64,000 nucleotides of DNA, taken from NCBI GenBank assembly GCA_027046245.1, contig JALTZJ010000029.1:1-64000 (forward strand), written 5' to 3'. Each line of letters starts with the position of its first letter. Positions within the stretch are counted from its first letter, which is position 1. Below the pieces are notes generated by a model that searched no databases, was not told where the DNA came from, and saw nothing but the letters and a program-made list of their open reading frames with translations. Below, one piece after another: positions 43,233-52,599 of the stretch. The stretch comes from Acidilobaceae archaeon (GTDB lineage: Archaea; Thermoproteota; Thermoprotei_A; Sulfolobales; Acidilobaceae). A program made the position numbers and the translations under genes.

Positions 43233-44003
43233 TTGTCGATATTTGACAGGGTCGCGGAGCACTATTCTAAGCCTCTCACCGTTATACAGGCTTCTAGCAC
43301 CGTCGAGGACGCCTTACGGGAGGTTGTGGAGCTCGGCGCTAGGAGGCTAGTAGTGGAGGCTGCCGGCAGGGTAGTTGGCGTGGTTGAGCCTCTAACTCTC
43401 ATCGACGCCCTAGCCTCGGGCCTCGACTTCTCTAGGGCGCGGGTTTCGGGCCTCCGGCTAGCGCCCCCCGTAACTATAGATCCCGGCACTCGCGTGGTAG
43501 AGGCCATGGAGGTCATGGCCGAGCAGGGGGTCTCAGCGTTGATAGTAGAGGCTGGCGGCAGGCCCCTTGGACTATTTACTAGCTGGGACGCTGTAGCGGC
43601 ATTCGAGCAGGGCGACTTAGAGGAGCCGATCCTATCCTTCGGCCCCCCTTCTAGGAGGACTACGAGCCCCTGGACGCCTCTATCTGAGGCCGTGAAAGTC
43701 ATGGCTGCTAGGAAGGCCACAGCGCTGATCCTCTCGGAGACAGGCGTGCCCAGCGGGCTCCTAAGCTTACGAGGCGTCATAAGCCACCTACTCGCGGGCG
43801 GCACCATGGCTAGCCACGCCATGGACGTGGCAGACCCTCTGAAAGCAGTTGTGCCGAGTGATGCGACTGTGAGCGAGGCAGCAGAGGCCATGGCCACTAG
43901 CTGGAACGAGGCAGCAGCTATGACGGCCCATGGACGCCTAGTAGGAGTCATCACCGAGGAGGACATTATAGTGATGACCGTGGAGGCTATTAGGAGGAGG
44001 TGA
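43233..44003 (+). CDS. CBS-domain protein (two CBS pairs)
   Basis: 256 residues made of four CBS motifs: LTVIQASSTVEDALREVVEL, VTIDPGTRVVEAMEVMAEQG, TPLSEAVKVMAARKATALIL and AVVPSDATVSEAAEAMATSW, each followed by a strand with a VxVxxP- or GVITEED-type ending. CBS pairs bind adenosine nucleotides or SAM and sense energy or metabolite state. No output domain is attached. TTG start. The sugar nucleotidyltransferase gene follows after six bases and may be cotranscribed. Confidence 0.87.
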   Translation: MSIFDRVAEHYSKPLTVIQASSTVEDALREVVELGARRLVVEAAGRVVGVVEPLTLIDALASGLDFSRARVSGLRLAPPVTIDPGTRVVEAMEVMAEQGVSALIVEAGGRPLGLFTSWDAVAAFEQGDLEEPILSFGPPSRRTTSPWTPLSEAVKVMAARKATALILSETGVPSGLLSLRGVISHLLAGGTMASHAMDVADPLKAVVPSDATVSEAAEAMATSWNEAAAMTAHGRLVGVITEEDIIVMTVEAIRRR

Positions 44004-44009
44004 TCTACT

Positions 44010-44753
44010 GTGAACACTGAGAGGGGGGTCCAGGCGGCTATACTGGCGGGGGGCGAGGGCAAGAGGTTCCGGCCCTACACAGAGCTACTCCCCAAGCCCA
44101 TGGTGCCCCTCGGCCCCGAGGAGAGGCCCCTACTGGAGTATATACTACGCTGGATCGCGAGGCACGGCGTCAAGCGCTTCGTCTTCCTCCTAGGCTATAG
44201 GTGGAAGCAGGTCCGCAACTACTTCGACGAAGGCGACAGGTGGGGGGTTGAGATAGAGTATAGTATAGACGAGGAACCCTATACTGGTACGGGAGGCGCC
44301 CTGGCGAAGGCCCTCGACACTGGGAAGCTCAGGGCCCCCACAATCCTGATCTGGTACGGAGACATCGTAGCCCCCCTAGACGTCAAGACGCTCCTAGAAG
44401 AGCACGAGTCCTCGGGGGCCGCAGCAACCCTCGCAGTAGCCGACCGCTACAAGGTCCCCGTAGGCGTCGCCGAGGTCGCAGGAGACGGGAGCGTGGCTAG
44501 GCTCAGAGAGAAGCCATGGGTCGACCTCAAGGTTACAATAGGAATACTAGCCCTCGACCTAGAAGCGCTAAAGGAGGCCAGGGAGGCCCTCGGCACGAGC
44601 TTCGACATAATGGAGCACATGATACCCTGGCTAATAGGGAGGGGCCACACTGTTAAGGCCTACATACACAGTGGCCCCTGGTACGACGTTGGGAGCTGGG
44701 AGAGGTACCAGAAGTTTGACCCCAGAGAGTTCAAGGAGTTCCTCGAGGCCTAA
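44010..44753 (+). CDS. Sugar-phosphate nucleotidyltransferase
   Basis: 247 residues. The pyrophosphorylase signature AILAGGEGKRFRPYTELLPK (residues 9-28) and KPMVPLG are followed by the metal Asp in LIWYGDIVAPLD and a Lys in RLREKPW. It should form an NDP-sugar (TDP-, UDP- or GDP-linked) from a sugar 1-phosphate for glycosylation. The left-handed-helix domain of GlmU-like relatives is absent. GTG start. A similar enzyme is encoded at 57080-57847. Confidence 0.9.
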   Translation: MNTERGVQAAILAGGEGKRFRPYTELLPKPMVPLGPEERPLLEYILRWIARHGVKRFVFLLGYRWKQVRNYFDEGDRWGVEIEYSIDEEPYTGTGGALAKALDTGKLRAPTILIWYGDIVAPLDVKTLLEEHESSGAAATLAVADRYKVPVGVAEVAGDGSVARLREKPWVDLKVTIGILALDLEALKEAREALGTSFDIMEHMIPWLIGRGHTVKAYIHSGPWYDVGSWERYQKFDPREFKEFLEA

Positions 44754-45159
44754 CGGCGGGGAGGAGCTGGAGGGCACAGCGCTCAGGATCTACCTCTACA
44801 TCCTAGAGCATGGCCCCGCCGGGCCAAGGCAGGTGGCCAGGGCCCTAGGGGTGAGCCCGAGCACCGCGCACAGGCACCTGAAGAGGCTAGCCGAGGCAGG
44901 CCTAGTCAGGGAGACGGGGGAGGGCTACGAGGTAGTCAAGCCCGCTAGGATAGAAGGCTTCATCTATGTAGGCCGCCGCCTAGTCCCCAGACTCCTAGTC
45001 TACAGCGGGTTCTACGCAGGCCTAACCCTTGGCTGGCTCGCCTGGGCCCTCATAGCGGGGCTCCACCCCGAGCTACTGCTACTAGCCGTCACAAACGGGC
45101 TAGCAAGCATCCTAATGGCCCTGGAGGGCCTCTCAGCCCTGCGAAGACTCAGAGGCTAG
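44716..45159 (+). CDS. Winged-helix regulator with two membrane helices
   Basis: About 147 residues if begun at TTG 44716, which lies inside the preceding gene. The recognisable protein starts near ELEGTALRIYLYILEHGPAG and is a winged helix (ARALGVSPSTAHRHLKRLAE, AGLVRETGEGYEVVK), followed by a linker and two hydrophobic helices (FYAGLTLGWLAWALIAGL, LLLLAVTNGLASILMALEG). CTG 44767, inside GGGGAGGAGCTGGAG, is an attractive noncanonical start just after the upstream stop. A membrane-bound DNA-binding protein is suggested. Neighbour is a sugar nucleotidyltransferase. Confidence 0.7.
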   Translation: MTPESSRSSSRPNGGEELEGTALRIYLYILEHGPAGPRQVARALGVSPSTAHRHLKRLAEAGLVRETGEGYEVVKPARIEGFIYVGRRLVPRLLVYSGFYAGLTLGWLAWALIAGLHPELLLLAVTNGLASILMALEGLSALRRLRG

Positions 45160-45167
45160 CATGGCGC

Positions 45168-45189
45168 GGCGTTCCGGGCTCGGAACGCC
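45168..45189. terminator. Perfect 8-base hairpin
   Basis: GGCGTTCC (45168-45175) and GGAACGCC (45182-45189) pair around six bases just behind the winged-helix membrane gene. A further copy of GCGTTCC follows at 45191-45197. No T-run, so termination is a guess. Confidence 0.5.
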
Positions 45190-45257
45190 CGCGTTCCAGG
45201 GCCGCCACTAAGACTCTGGAAGCCTTAGCCTGTAAACTGTGGAAGCCCCTTTAGGGG

Positions 45258-47384
45258 GTGACTAGCCGCTTGGATCTTAGCATTAGTACTAGAGGGTTGC
45301 TGGTGAGGGGATTAGTTGCTCTACTCCTGGGCATCGCTGTCTCATTCCCGATAGCCTACTTACTGTTAGCCCCTGCCACTGGAGTAGAGCCGGGTAGCCA
45401 GGGGTCGGCCGGCTACGGTGTGACGCCTGTTAGGGTAGGGCCCGGCTATACAGACGTGGAGGAGCTGGGGAGAGGCGGAGCCGGCGACTTCATCGTCTTA
45501 GAGAGACTTATAGACGTGATCGCTTCTGCGAGGAGCTACGGGGCGCCACTCTATGATGTTTACGGGCCTGTAGTTCGGCCGTTGATGGCAACTATCACGG
45601 CAGCTGCTGTGCCGGAGGCTCAGGCAGTTGGGGGCGGCGCTAGCGTTATAGGGACGAATGTCCAGGTTGAGGGCGTTGACGAGGGTGACATTGCCGACAT
45701 CAGCAGTGACGGCCGTCTCGTAGCCGTGGCCAGGGGCGGCGAGGTGCTTGTTCACGACATAGTAGGCGGCGGGGCCCCGGAGAGCATCGCGGGGCCGGGC
45801 GGCGAGGCAGTAGCCCTCTCCTTCATAGATAATAGGCTCCTTGCCATAGTCTGGGATGGCCTTAGGGGCTCTGAACCAGGCCTGCTCCCCAGGCACGTCG
45901 AGCTTTGGCTGGTGAGCCTGGAGAACCCCAGGGAGCCTGGAGTAGTTGAGAGACACAGAGTCTCAGGCAGCTACATAGCTCTCAGGGTCGATGGCGGAGT
46001 GGTGCTGCTTGTTACCGATACTACTCCGGGGCCTGGGGAGAAGGGGCTGCCATGGCTCGATAATAAGCCACTTACGGATGATAGCCTCGCCGCTCTGGAT
46101 CCCCTGCCGCTTAGCGTGATCCAGGTTACCCTGATGAAGCCTGGAGAGGCTGCTGAGAGCATCGTAGTGGCGGCTGGCTTGAACGTTAGAGTAGTTGCAG
46201 GATACGGGACCATAGCCCTCGCCTGGACGACGCCCTACGACCCCTCTCTGCTAGAGTCTCTACTCAAAGAGTCCGCGGTGGCTGCGGGGGCTAGAGCGGA
46301 GAGGATCGTTGAGGCTCTGGAGGAGGGTACAACCCCGGTAGTTGTGGCCCTCGGTGATGAATGGCTTAACCGGAAGGATCTGCTAAACACGCTCATTGAT
46401 AAGCTGGCGGCGGGACTAGAGGAGAGGCCCGGACCTTATACTAGCGTGGCGTTCATAAGCTACGAGGATGGCCTGAGGGTTCTGGGCAAGACTGTAGTGA
46501 GGGGCGCCCTCTTAGACCAGCTCGCCCTTCACCCCCTCGGCGACGGCCTATACGTGGTCGCCACTACAGTGATGATGCAGGGCCGCATAGTAACGGTGAG
46601 CTGGGATGCTCCTGTTACTCCTCAGCCAGATGAGGTGACTATAGTAGTCAGGAAGGGAGACTATAGAGAGGCTATAACGGTCACTCCCGGCGTCGAGGAG
46701 GGCGACGGGGTCGGGAGCGTCTATACACTCATATACAGTATGATATACTATGAGGGGGCAGCGTATAACTCCGTCTATGTCGCTGCTGTTGACGGCAGCG
46801 TTGTGGGAAGCCTGGAGGGCTTCGGCGAGGGTCTCAGGCTCAGGGCCGCCAGGCTCGTGGGCAGCATAATGTACGTCTCCGCATATACCGTGAAAGACCC
46901 GGTTTATGCGGTAGACCTCAGTGATCCTAGAGAGCCCAGGCTGCTCGGGGAGCTTAAGATGCCTGGCTGGAGCGAGTACCTCCACCCACTGAATGAGGAG
47001 CTACTGATAGGCGTCGGCTTTACCGATGATGGCAGGAACAAGCTAGTCCTCATAGACGTTAGTGACCCCCTGGATCCCAAGCTGGTGGACGAACTCGTGC
47101 TGGAAGGCGTGAGGGTCTACGCTGCCCGTGACGAGTACCACGCCTTCACCTACGACCCCGAGACTGGGAGGGTATACCTAGTGGCGAGGGGCCCCATAGG
47201 GAGCCTCGGCGTGCTAGCGGTAGACGTGAGCACTGACGGCCTAGAGCTAGCAAAGTTCATCGAGGCGCCTGGAGCCCTAAGGGTGTTCGCGGCGGGCGAC
47301 AGGCTAGTAGTCGCCGCTAGGGACTACGTAGTCCTCTACGACAGGGAGACCCTGGAGCCACTGCTTAGAGCGCTAGGCTCCTAA
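45258..47384 (+). CDS. Secreted C-terminal beta-propeller domain protein
   Basis: 708 residues. One N-terminal signal-anchor helix (LLVRGLVALLLGIAVSFPIA, about residues 14-33) precedes VIGTNVQVEGVDEGDIADIS, the mark of the archaeal secreted proteins with a C-terminal beta-propeller (COG4880, Beta_propel). Repeated blades such as YAVDLSDPREPRLLGELKMP and LVLIDVSDPLDPKLVDELVL follow. Function unknown; thought to be extracellular and perhaps adhesive or enzymatic. GTG start. Convergent with the S9 peptidase gene. Confidence 0.85.
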   Translation: MTSRLDLSISTRGLLVRGLVALLLGIAVSFPIAYLLLAPATGVEPGSQGSAGYGVTPVRVGPGYTDVEELGRGGAGDFIVLERLIDVIASARSYGAPLYDVYGPVVRPLMATITAAAVPEAQAVGGGASVIGTNVQVEGVDEGDIADISSDGRLVAVARGGEVLVHDIVGGGAPESIAGPGGEAVALSFIDNRLLAIVWDGLRGSEPGLLPRHVELWLVSLENPREPGVVERHRVSGSYIALRVDGGVVLLVTDTTPGPGEKGLPWLDNKPLTDDSLAALDPLPLSVIQVTLMKPGEAAESIVVAAGLNVRVVAGYGTIALAWTTPYDPSLLESLLKESAVAAGARAERIVEALEEGTTPVVVALGDEWLNRKDLLNTLIDKLAAGLEERPGPYTSVAFISYEDGLRVLGKTVVRGALLDQLALHPLGDGLYVVATTVMMQGRIVTVSWDAPVTPQPDEVTIVVRKGDYREAITVTPGVEEGDGVGSVYTLIYSMIYYEGAAYNSVYVAAVDGSVVGSLEGFGEGLRLRAARLVGSIMYVSAYTVKDPVYAVDLSDPREPRLLGELKMPGWSEYLHPLNEELLIGVGFTDDGRNKLVLIDVSDPLDPKLVDELVLEGVRVYAARDEYHAFTYDPETGRVYLVARGPIGSLGVLAVDVSTDGLELAKFIEAPGALRVFAAGDRLVVAARDYVVLYDRETLEPLLRALGS

Positions 47385-47390
47385 GAGTAA

Positions 47391-47441
47391 GAGGCTTAAA
47401 AAGCCTCGTAGGGGCCGGGGAGCCGGGGTTTAGTGCTCCCC
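47391..47441. terminator. Two consecutive hairpins between convergent genes
   Basis: GAGGCTT and AAGCCTC (47391-47407) pair across AAA, and GGGGAGC with GCTCCCC (47417-47441) across eleven bases. They fill the gap between the propeller gene and the convergent peptidase gene and may end transcription from both sides. Confidence 0.6.
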
Positions 47442-47442
47442 G

Positions 47443-49197
47443 CTAGAGCCCCTTCTCTTTTTCGACTAGGAACTCTAGGAGGGGCCAGATTATCTTGACA
47501 GCCTCCCTAGCGGTGTTTATGGCGTGGCCCATGTCAGGGGCTATGTGGGCTTCGAAGGTCTTCCCCTTCTCTCCCGCTTCCCTCATGAAGCGTAGCACGG
47601 GTTTCAGGGGTGTGCGGCTGTCGTTCTGCGGGTGTATTATGCATAGGGGGTCCCTCATGTTATCTATGTGTGTGATGGGGCTCCTTTCCTTCCACAGCTC
47701 TCTCCTGCCCGCGAATAGGTACTCTATGAAGTACTTGAAGGCGGCGTCGCTCAGCTCGTACATCTCCTCCCAGTCAGCCACGCTGGCGCCGGCTACTCCC
47801 GCCTTGAACACGCCGGGTTTCCGTGTGAGGGCGCAGAGGGTCATGTAGCCGCCGTAGCTGTAGCCTGCTATGTATAGGCTACTGGCTAGCCCCGACTCCC
47901 TGGCCCAGCGGGCAGCCGCGGCTATGTCTTCTAGCTCGCCGCCGCAGGGGTCGCCTACTATCTTTAGCCTCCACTCCTCGCCCATGCCAGTGCTGCCCCT
48001 GTAGTTCGGCATTACTACGTGGAAGCCTGCTGCCGCTAGGGAGGCCGCCATTATGCTCCACTGGTCGTAGTACGCTGCGAAGGGGCCGCCGTGGACTAGT
48101 ACCACGGTGGGGCCTGGCTTGGGCGCCCTTCCACTGTAGATTACTAGCGTTGGCACCTTCTCTCCGTCGAAGCTCTCAATCCATACTAGCTCTCTGCCTG
48201 CGAGGGCCTCGGGGAGCCACCATGGCCTGGCTACGGCTGCCACTCTCTTGGGCTTCCTGCCCGGGGCAGCCTCTACTATCTCTGGGGGCTCTACCAGGCT
48301 GCTCCTGCCCACTGCCAGGCCGCCGCGCCATATGGGGGCTGAGTATATGAAGCCCTCTGGCAGCTCGACTTCGTATCCGTCGAGGAACGCCTTTGACCTG
48401 TAGTCTCTCGACGCCACCACCGCTATATGGCCCCCTCTCACGTCGATGAAGCTTATCTCCCTTGGGGAGAAGCGCTCCAGGTCCTTGCCCTCAAGCTCTA
48501 GGGGCTCCACCTTCATTCCGTCGGGGTCTAGCCTGTAGAGGCTCGCCGAGTCGCTGCGGAGGGCGGCGAACACTATGCCGCCGTCCTCTGCTACCCTGGG
48601 GAGCACCACCGAGGAGGCCTCCCCAGCATCGAACACCCTTAGCTCCCCGGTTTCCGGGTCGGCCACGAAGCCCTTCTGGAAGGCACTGGAAGGATCTAGT
48701 AGTATGGTTCCAGCTAGGAGGCCCCGGCTCGCGGAGGTCGCCACGACCAGGCCCTGAGCCTTGACTGCAAGCCTAGCACTCCTTCCAGGCTCAACGATCC
48801 ACACGCCCACAGCGTCCATAGTAGCGCCCGATACAGCTAGCCTCCCGCCATCATTAACTACAACGTTGAATATCCTGAGAGGCTCAAGCTCCTTCACGAC
48901 CTCCTCCTCGCCCGGCCGCCCGACCCGGAGCAGCACCACTACGCTCTGCTCGGCTCCCTTGGACACGTCACGAGCCGCGGGAACTATATCGAACTCCGCT
49001 CTAGGCTCGAAGGCGGCAAGCAAGGGCTCCCTGTTCAGCTTTACTAATCCACCGCTGGTTACCTGGAAGACTCCTGACTCGCCGCTCCGGAGACCCGTAG
49101 CTACTAGCGTCTCATCAGCCGCCACGCCTAGCGGCACTATGGTGCCAGCATCGACTAGATCCAGAAGCTCCTCCAGCAGCCTGGATATCCTCCTCAA
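47443..49197 (-). CDS. S9-family prolyl oligopeptidase-like peptidase
   Basis: 584 residues. A beta-propeller of about 320 residues is followed by the hydrolase domain with HGGPFAAYYD near residue 370, Ser in GYSYGGYMTL near 446, Asp in HPQNDSRTPL near 525 and His in DMGHAIN near 557. The triad is complete. It is about 50 residues shorter than the S9 enzyme at 3765-5666 and closer in length to Aeropyrum-type acylaminoacyl-peptidase. Cytoplasmic; TTG start. Confidence 0.93.
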   Translation of the reverse strand: MRRISRLLEELLDLVDAGTIVPLGVAADETLVATGLRSGESGVFQVTSGGLVKLNREPLLAAFEPRAEFDIVPAARDVSKGAEQSVVVLLRVGRPGEEEVVKELEPLRIFNVVVNDGGRLAVSGATMDAVGVWIVEPGRSARLAVKAQGLVVATSASRGLLAGTILLDPSSAFQKGFVADPETGELRVFDAGEASSVVLPRVAEDGGIVFAALRSDSASLYRLDPDGMKVEPLELEGKDLERFSPREISFIDVRGGHIAVVASRDYRSKAFLDGYEVELPEGFIYSAPIWRGGLAVGRSSLVEPPEIVEAAPGRKPKRVAAVARPWWLPEALAGRELVWIESFDGEKVPTLVIYSGRAPKPGPTVVLVHGGPFAAYYDQWSIMAASLAAAGFHVVMPNYRGSTGMGEEWRLKIVGDPCGGELEDIAAAARWARESGLASSLYIAGYSYGGYMTLCALTRKPGVFKAGVAGASVADWEEMYELSDAAFKYFIEYLFAGRRELWKERSPITHIDNMRDPLCIIHPQNDSRTPLKPVLRFMREAGEKGKTFEAHIAPDMGHAINTAREAVKIIWPLLEFLVEKEKGL

Positions 49198-49454
49198 AGC
49201 TGCAACCCCGCCTACAGGCTATCCATAGGAACCGTAACGCTCGGCTCCCGAGAATATCAATTTTAGTAGAGCATGCGGCAGACAGCCGCAGAGTATTCAA
49301 TAGTGTACCGTTGAATCTTTCTATTCACTATTAAGTGTATCCAGCGTACAGCGGTACACGCCGGACACGCCGGGGCCCGAGGAGAACCCATAGAGCCCCA
49401 GACAGGGCACACCGAGGAATCCAGCGGGAAGGGGAAGGAGGGAGGGCGACCCAG

Positions 49455-50522
49455 TTGACGAGCGAGAATTCCCCAGGAGAGCCGGGCTCCCTAGCGGAGC
49501 TCAAGGGACTCAAGGTTCTAGTCTTCGGAGCCGGAGGCGGAGGAGACGCCCTAGGAGCCACACACCTCTACCTGAAGCTCCGCAGCCTCGGAGCGGAGCC
49601 CCTCCTAGGCAGCATAGTATGGGAACGCAGAGTAGTCGACCCAGAGCCGGGACCCATACCCTTAGAGCAGGTTAAGCCCGTCAAGGCCTTGGCTCCAGGC
49701 CTGGGCCTCGTAACAGGCGATAGCAGGGCCGCCAGGAGGGGCGTCGAGGTATGGCCCCAGCTAGCCAGAGCAGCCAAAGCCCTAGGAGTAGAGGGAGTCT
49801 ACCTAGACGCTTCTAGGGGCGGAGAAGGCCTCAAGGAAGCCCTCAAAGCAGCCGTGGACCTGCTTAAACTAGACGCCGTAATAGGCGTAGACGTGGGCGG
49901 AGACATGCTAGCCTGGGGATGCGAGGAAGAGCTATGGAGCCCCCTGGCAGATGCAATGAGCCTCCACGCACTATCATCACTACAAGGCTCGGCCATAGCA
50001 TGGGTAGAAGTCCTCAGCCCCGGTGGAGACGGCGAGCTACCAAAAGAGAAGGTACTAGAGAGGATAGCAGAGGCGGCCAGGCAACAGGGCCTAATAGAGG
50101 CGACGGGCCTCTCCAAAAGCGAGTACCGATTCCTCAAGGCAATAGAAGACCTCTTCGTGAGCGAGGCCAGCAGAACGCCCCTACGGGGCTTCGAAGGCAT
50201 CACAGGAACACTAGCAATGAGAGGCGGGGAACGAAGAGTATCCATAGACCCGGTAAACGCGGCAGCATACATAGTAACGGCGGAAGCAGCGGCACAGGTA
50301 AACAAGATACACAGCCTAGTAGCAGGAACCAGGAGCGTCAGGGAAGCCGCTGACAGGCTCAACAATGCATGCATTTATACCGAGCTAGACCTAGAGGAGG
50401 ACCTCGATAAGGGAATCGCAGACTCGCCGCTAGAAGCAAGAGAAGCCGGAAGAAGAAGGCTAAGACAAAAGGGATGCACACCACCCCCCGGCTGCCCGGT
50501 AATGACCACGGTTACAGGCTAA
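49455..50522 (+). CDS. DUF1152-family protein
   Basis: 355 residues from TTG 49455. The Gly-rich VLVFGAGGGGDALGATHLYL near residue 20 and VIGVDVGGDMLAWGCEEEL are typical of DUF1152, a mostly archaeal family without assigned function but with a nucleotide-binding look. The frame is open 40 codons upstream, but that stretch is an Arg-rich unlikely peptide; a GGAGGGAGGG tract supports the internal start. The far C-terminus (CTPPPGCP) may be accessory. A TATA-like TTCACTATTAAG lies near 49323-49334. Confidence 0.8.
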   Translation: MTSENSPGEPGSLAELKGLKVLVFGAGGGGDALGATHLYLKLRSLGAEPLLGSIVWERRVVDPEPGPIPLEQVKPVKALAPGLGLVTGDSRAARRGVEVWPQLARAAKALGVEGVYLDASRGGEGLKEALKAAVDLLKLDAVIGVDVGGDMLAWGCEEELWSPLADAMSLHALSSLQGSAIAWVEVLSPGGDGELPKEKVLERIAEAARQQGLIEATGLSKSEYRFLKAIEDLFVSEASRTPLRGFEGITGTLAMRGGERRVSIDPVNAAAYIVTAEAAAQVNKIHSLVAGTRSVREAADRLNNACIYTELDLEEDLDKGIADSPLEAREAGRRRLRQKGCTPPPGCPVMTTVTG

Positions 50523-50700
50523 AGGAAGAAGATTGAAGAGGAGGGGCCGCGGCCTTGGAGCGTGGAGGGGCCGGGGAGGGGAGAAGCGTTATCCATTCAT
50601 GCGCTAGCTAACCCCGACTCCCCTAGGCAAGCTAGGCTAACCCTACTCTTGCAGGCTCCCCCTCTTTCCCGGGGGGCTTTACTGCTCCTCTCCTCTACTC

Positions 50701-51057
50701 TTACTCTTCCAGGGCTGCACCGTGAGCCCTTGTACGGGCCTTCATCTCTGCTATCGTCTCCTCTAGCATGTCGATCCTCTCTATTAGGAAGTATATTGTC
50801 TCCTCTAGCTCCTTGTAGCGGCCTTCTAGCCTGACAGTCTTCCTCCTGAATTCCCTTTCTAGCCTGTCTACCTTGTTGCTTAGGGCGTGGAGCATCTTCT
50901 CGGTCTCACCCTGGTCTCCCCGGGGCGTGAATCCCTTCTCCAGGCCGAGCTTAATGTAGAACTTGATGACGTCTGTAACCTGCACGCCCAGCTCTGCAGC
51001 TCGCTGCTTCAGCTCCCTGTAGGTGCTCTCTGGCAGGCTGAGATGCACTGTAGGCAT
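50701..51057 (-). CDS. Ribbon-helix-helix protein with C-terminal coiled coil
   Basis: 118 residues from ATG 51057. MPTVHLSLPESTYRELKQRA and VQVTDVIKFYIKLGLEKG form a ribbon-helix-helix DNA-binding unit; the remainder is a long coiled coil (LSNKVDRLEREFRRKTVRLE and IYFLIERIDMLEETIAEMKA). It could be a transcription factor or antitoxin-like protein that multimerises through the coil. An in-frame extension to 51189 is rejected because a TATA box (about 51098-51107) and a GGAGGGG site lie between. Divergent from another ribbon-helix-helix gene. Confidence 0.75.
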   Translation of the reverse strand: MPTVHLSLPESTYRELKQRAAELGVQVTDVIKFYIKLGLEKGFTPRGDQGETEKMLHALSNKVDRLEREFRRKTVRLEGRYKELEETIYFLIERIDMLEETIAEMKARTRAHGAALEE

Positions 51058-51233
51058 AGCCGCGGCCCCTCCACTAAAGAGTAGTATCCCAATCTTCCTA
51101 TTAAGCTCTTTCGACAGGAAGCGCCAGACTCCAGTCTTCTCGCTACAAGAGGAGTACAGAGGATCGGGGGCCTGCATGCAAAAATCCATGGACGACCCTA
51201 CATGTGAGCCTGGGCCGGGGAGGGAGAAGCTAG

Positions 51234-51410
51234 ATGATGCGTGTAGTGAGCTTCAAGATCGAAGAGGACCTGCTAGAAATGCTAGAGGAGTTCGCGAGGA
51301 AGAGGGGGCTTAGCAAGAGCGAGGTAATCAGGAGAGCAATCCTCGAGTACATAAACGAGAGGCCCGATCTCAAGCCCTACATCGGCAGGAGAATGAAGAT
51401 CTACAGCTAG
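51234..51410 (+). CDS. Small CopG-like ribbon-helix-helix protein
   Basis: 58 residues, starting ATG-ATG at 51234 after GGGGAGGGAGAAG. The strand [20 protein letters not shown] and the helix-turn-helix [20 protein letters not shown] are a textbook ribbon-helix-helix domain. Such short proteins bind DNA as dimers and act as antitoxins or local repressors. No toxin is seen next to it. Divergently arranged with the coiled-coil ribbon-helix-helix gene, so cross-regulation is possible. Confidence 0.8.
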   Translation: MMRVVSFKIEEDLLEMLEEFARKRGLSKSEVIRRAILEYINERPDLKPYIGRRMKIYS

Positions 51411-51555
51411 GCCCTCAACATAGCCCTTTCAACTACTCGGTAGGAGACAGGGCGAACCCCCTAGGGACGGAAGAGAGCTTAGATTGCATTAAAACGTCGC
51501 GGGCCGTCCTAATGCGTGCCTGGGGGCGGCCTTCGAGGCGTGGCATAGGAGGATT

Positions 51556-52455
51556 TTATTGTAGAGCTAGTAGGTATCGTAGTATGTCGGTTCTTGTTAT
51601 GATTCCTATTGGTTTCCCGCTCTGGCTGAGCACTAGTAGCCTGCCTACTCCGTGGAAGTCCATGTAGCGCATCGCCTCTATCAGGGGCTCGTCTTCGCTT
51701 ATCGAGAAGACGCTTCTCCTCATGTACTTGCTTACGGGGGCGTCTAGGTCCTCTCCCTTGGCTACTACCATTGCTATGTCGCTAGTCGTTATGAATCCTA
51801 TCACGTCGCCGTCCTCATCCACGACTGGGGCTCCCCTTATTCCATGGTTGTATAGGATCTTAGCCACCTCCCGTAGGGGCTCGTCGTGTTTCACCGTTAT
51901 GAGCCTCCTCTTTATCACGTTCCCGACTATCTCGTCCGGTATGACAGCCATTTTCTTTACCTCTACTAGTATCTCGCTAGCGCTCCTACTAACCCGTCTC
52001 ACCACGCCCTCAATGGTGACTTTCTTGCGGGGCACGCTCTCTATCCTGACGTTGTCGCCCTCCTTTATCGGGCTCACGTCGCCCGCTATCCTGACAACGG
52101 CTCTTATGGGCTCGGCCCCGAAGAGGCCCATTATCTCGAGGCCTGTTGCGCTGTAGCGTAGCTCGCCCCCCTCCTTCTTCACCACTACCTGGCCGTAGCC
52201 TACGTTGACTCCTAGGTGGCTATAGCTGCCTAGGACCTCGTAGGCTTTCAGCGTGGGCACGTAGCCGCCGGCGGGGCCGGTGCGGCTCTCCACGAGGCCC
52301 AGGCTTTTAAGCCACATGATTATATTCCTGACTGTGCCCTCGTCTTTGCCCAGGATTCTTGCGACCTCCTTACTCTTTATCATCCTCTTCTTCTCCTCGT
52401 AGAGTTTGACTAGCGTCTCAAGGACCTCCCGTTGGATTGCAGTCAGAGGCCTCAA
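51556..52455 (-). CDS. Winged-helix plus CBS-pair transcriptional regulator
   Basis: 299 residues. N-terminal winged helix (LTAIQREVLETLVKLYEEKK, VARILGKDEGTVRNIIMWLK, LGLVESRTGPAGGYVP), a middle beta-rich segment, then a CBS pair (EPLREVAKILYNHGIRGAPV and EPLIEAMRYMDFHGVGRLLV with following GVI or GIIT-type turns). The layout suggests a regulator sensing an adenosyl ligand. TTG start, about 40 bases downstream of a strong TATA box on the minus strand. Confidence 0.87.
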   Translation of the reverse strand: MRPLTAIQREVLETLVKLYEEKKRMIKSKEVARILGKDEGTVRNIIMWLKSLGLVESRTGPAGGYVPTLKAYEVLGSYSHLGVNVGYGQVVVKKEGGELRYSATGLEIMGLFGAEPIRAVVRIAGDVSPIKEGDNVRIESVPRKKVTIEGVVRRVSRSASEILVEVKKMAVIPDEIVGNVIKRRLITVKHDEPLREVAKILYNHGIRGAPVVDEDGDVIGFITTSDIAMVVAKGEDLDAPVSKYMRRSVFSISEDEPLIEAMRYMDFHGVGRLLVLSQSGKPIGIITRTDILRYLLALQ

Positions 52456-52495
52456 CCCGCCGGCACCTCTTAGTTAGACACTTACAGAATAGACG

Positions 52496-52506
52496 GATAT
52501 ATATGA
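52496..52506 (-). promoter_or_regulatory. TATA box for the CBS regulator
   Basis: CATATATATCC on the minus strand; spacing to TTG 52455 gives a leader of about 19 bases. Confidence 0.6.
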
Positions 52507-52599
52507 TGCTAATTGAAAGCGCCGGGTTAAAAGGGGATGACGTGAAGGAGCCTGTATTACCCGGGGATTCCCCCTTGCACCAGCTAATCAATCCCTGGG

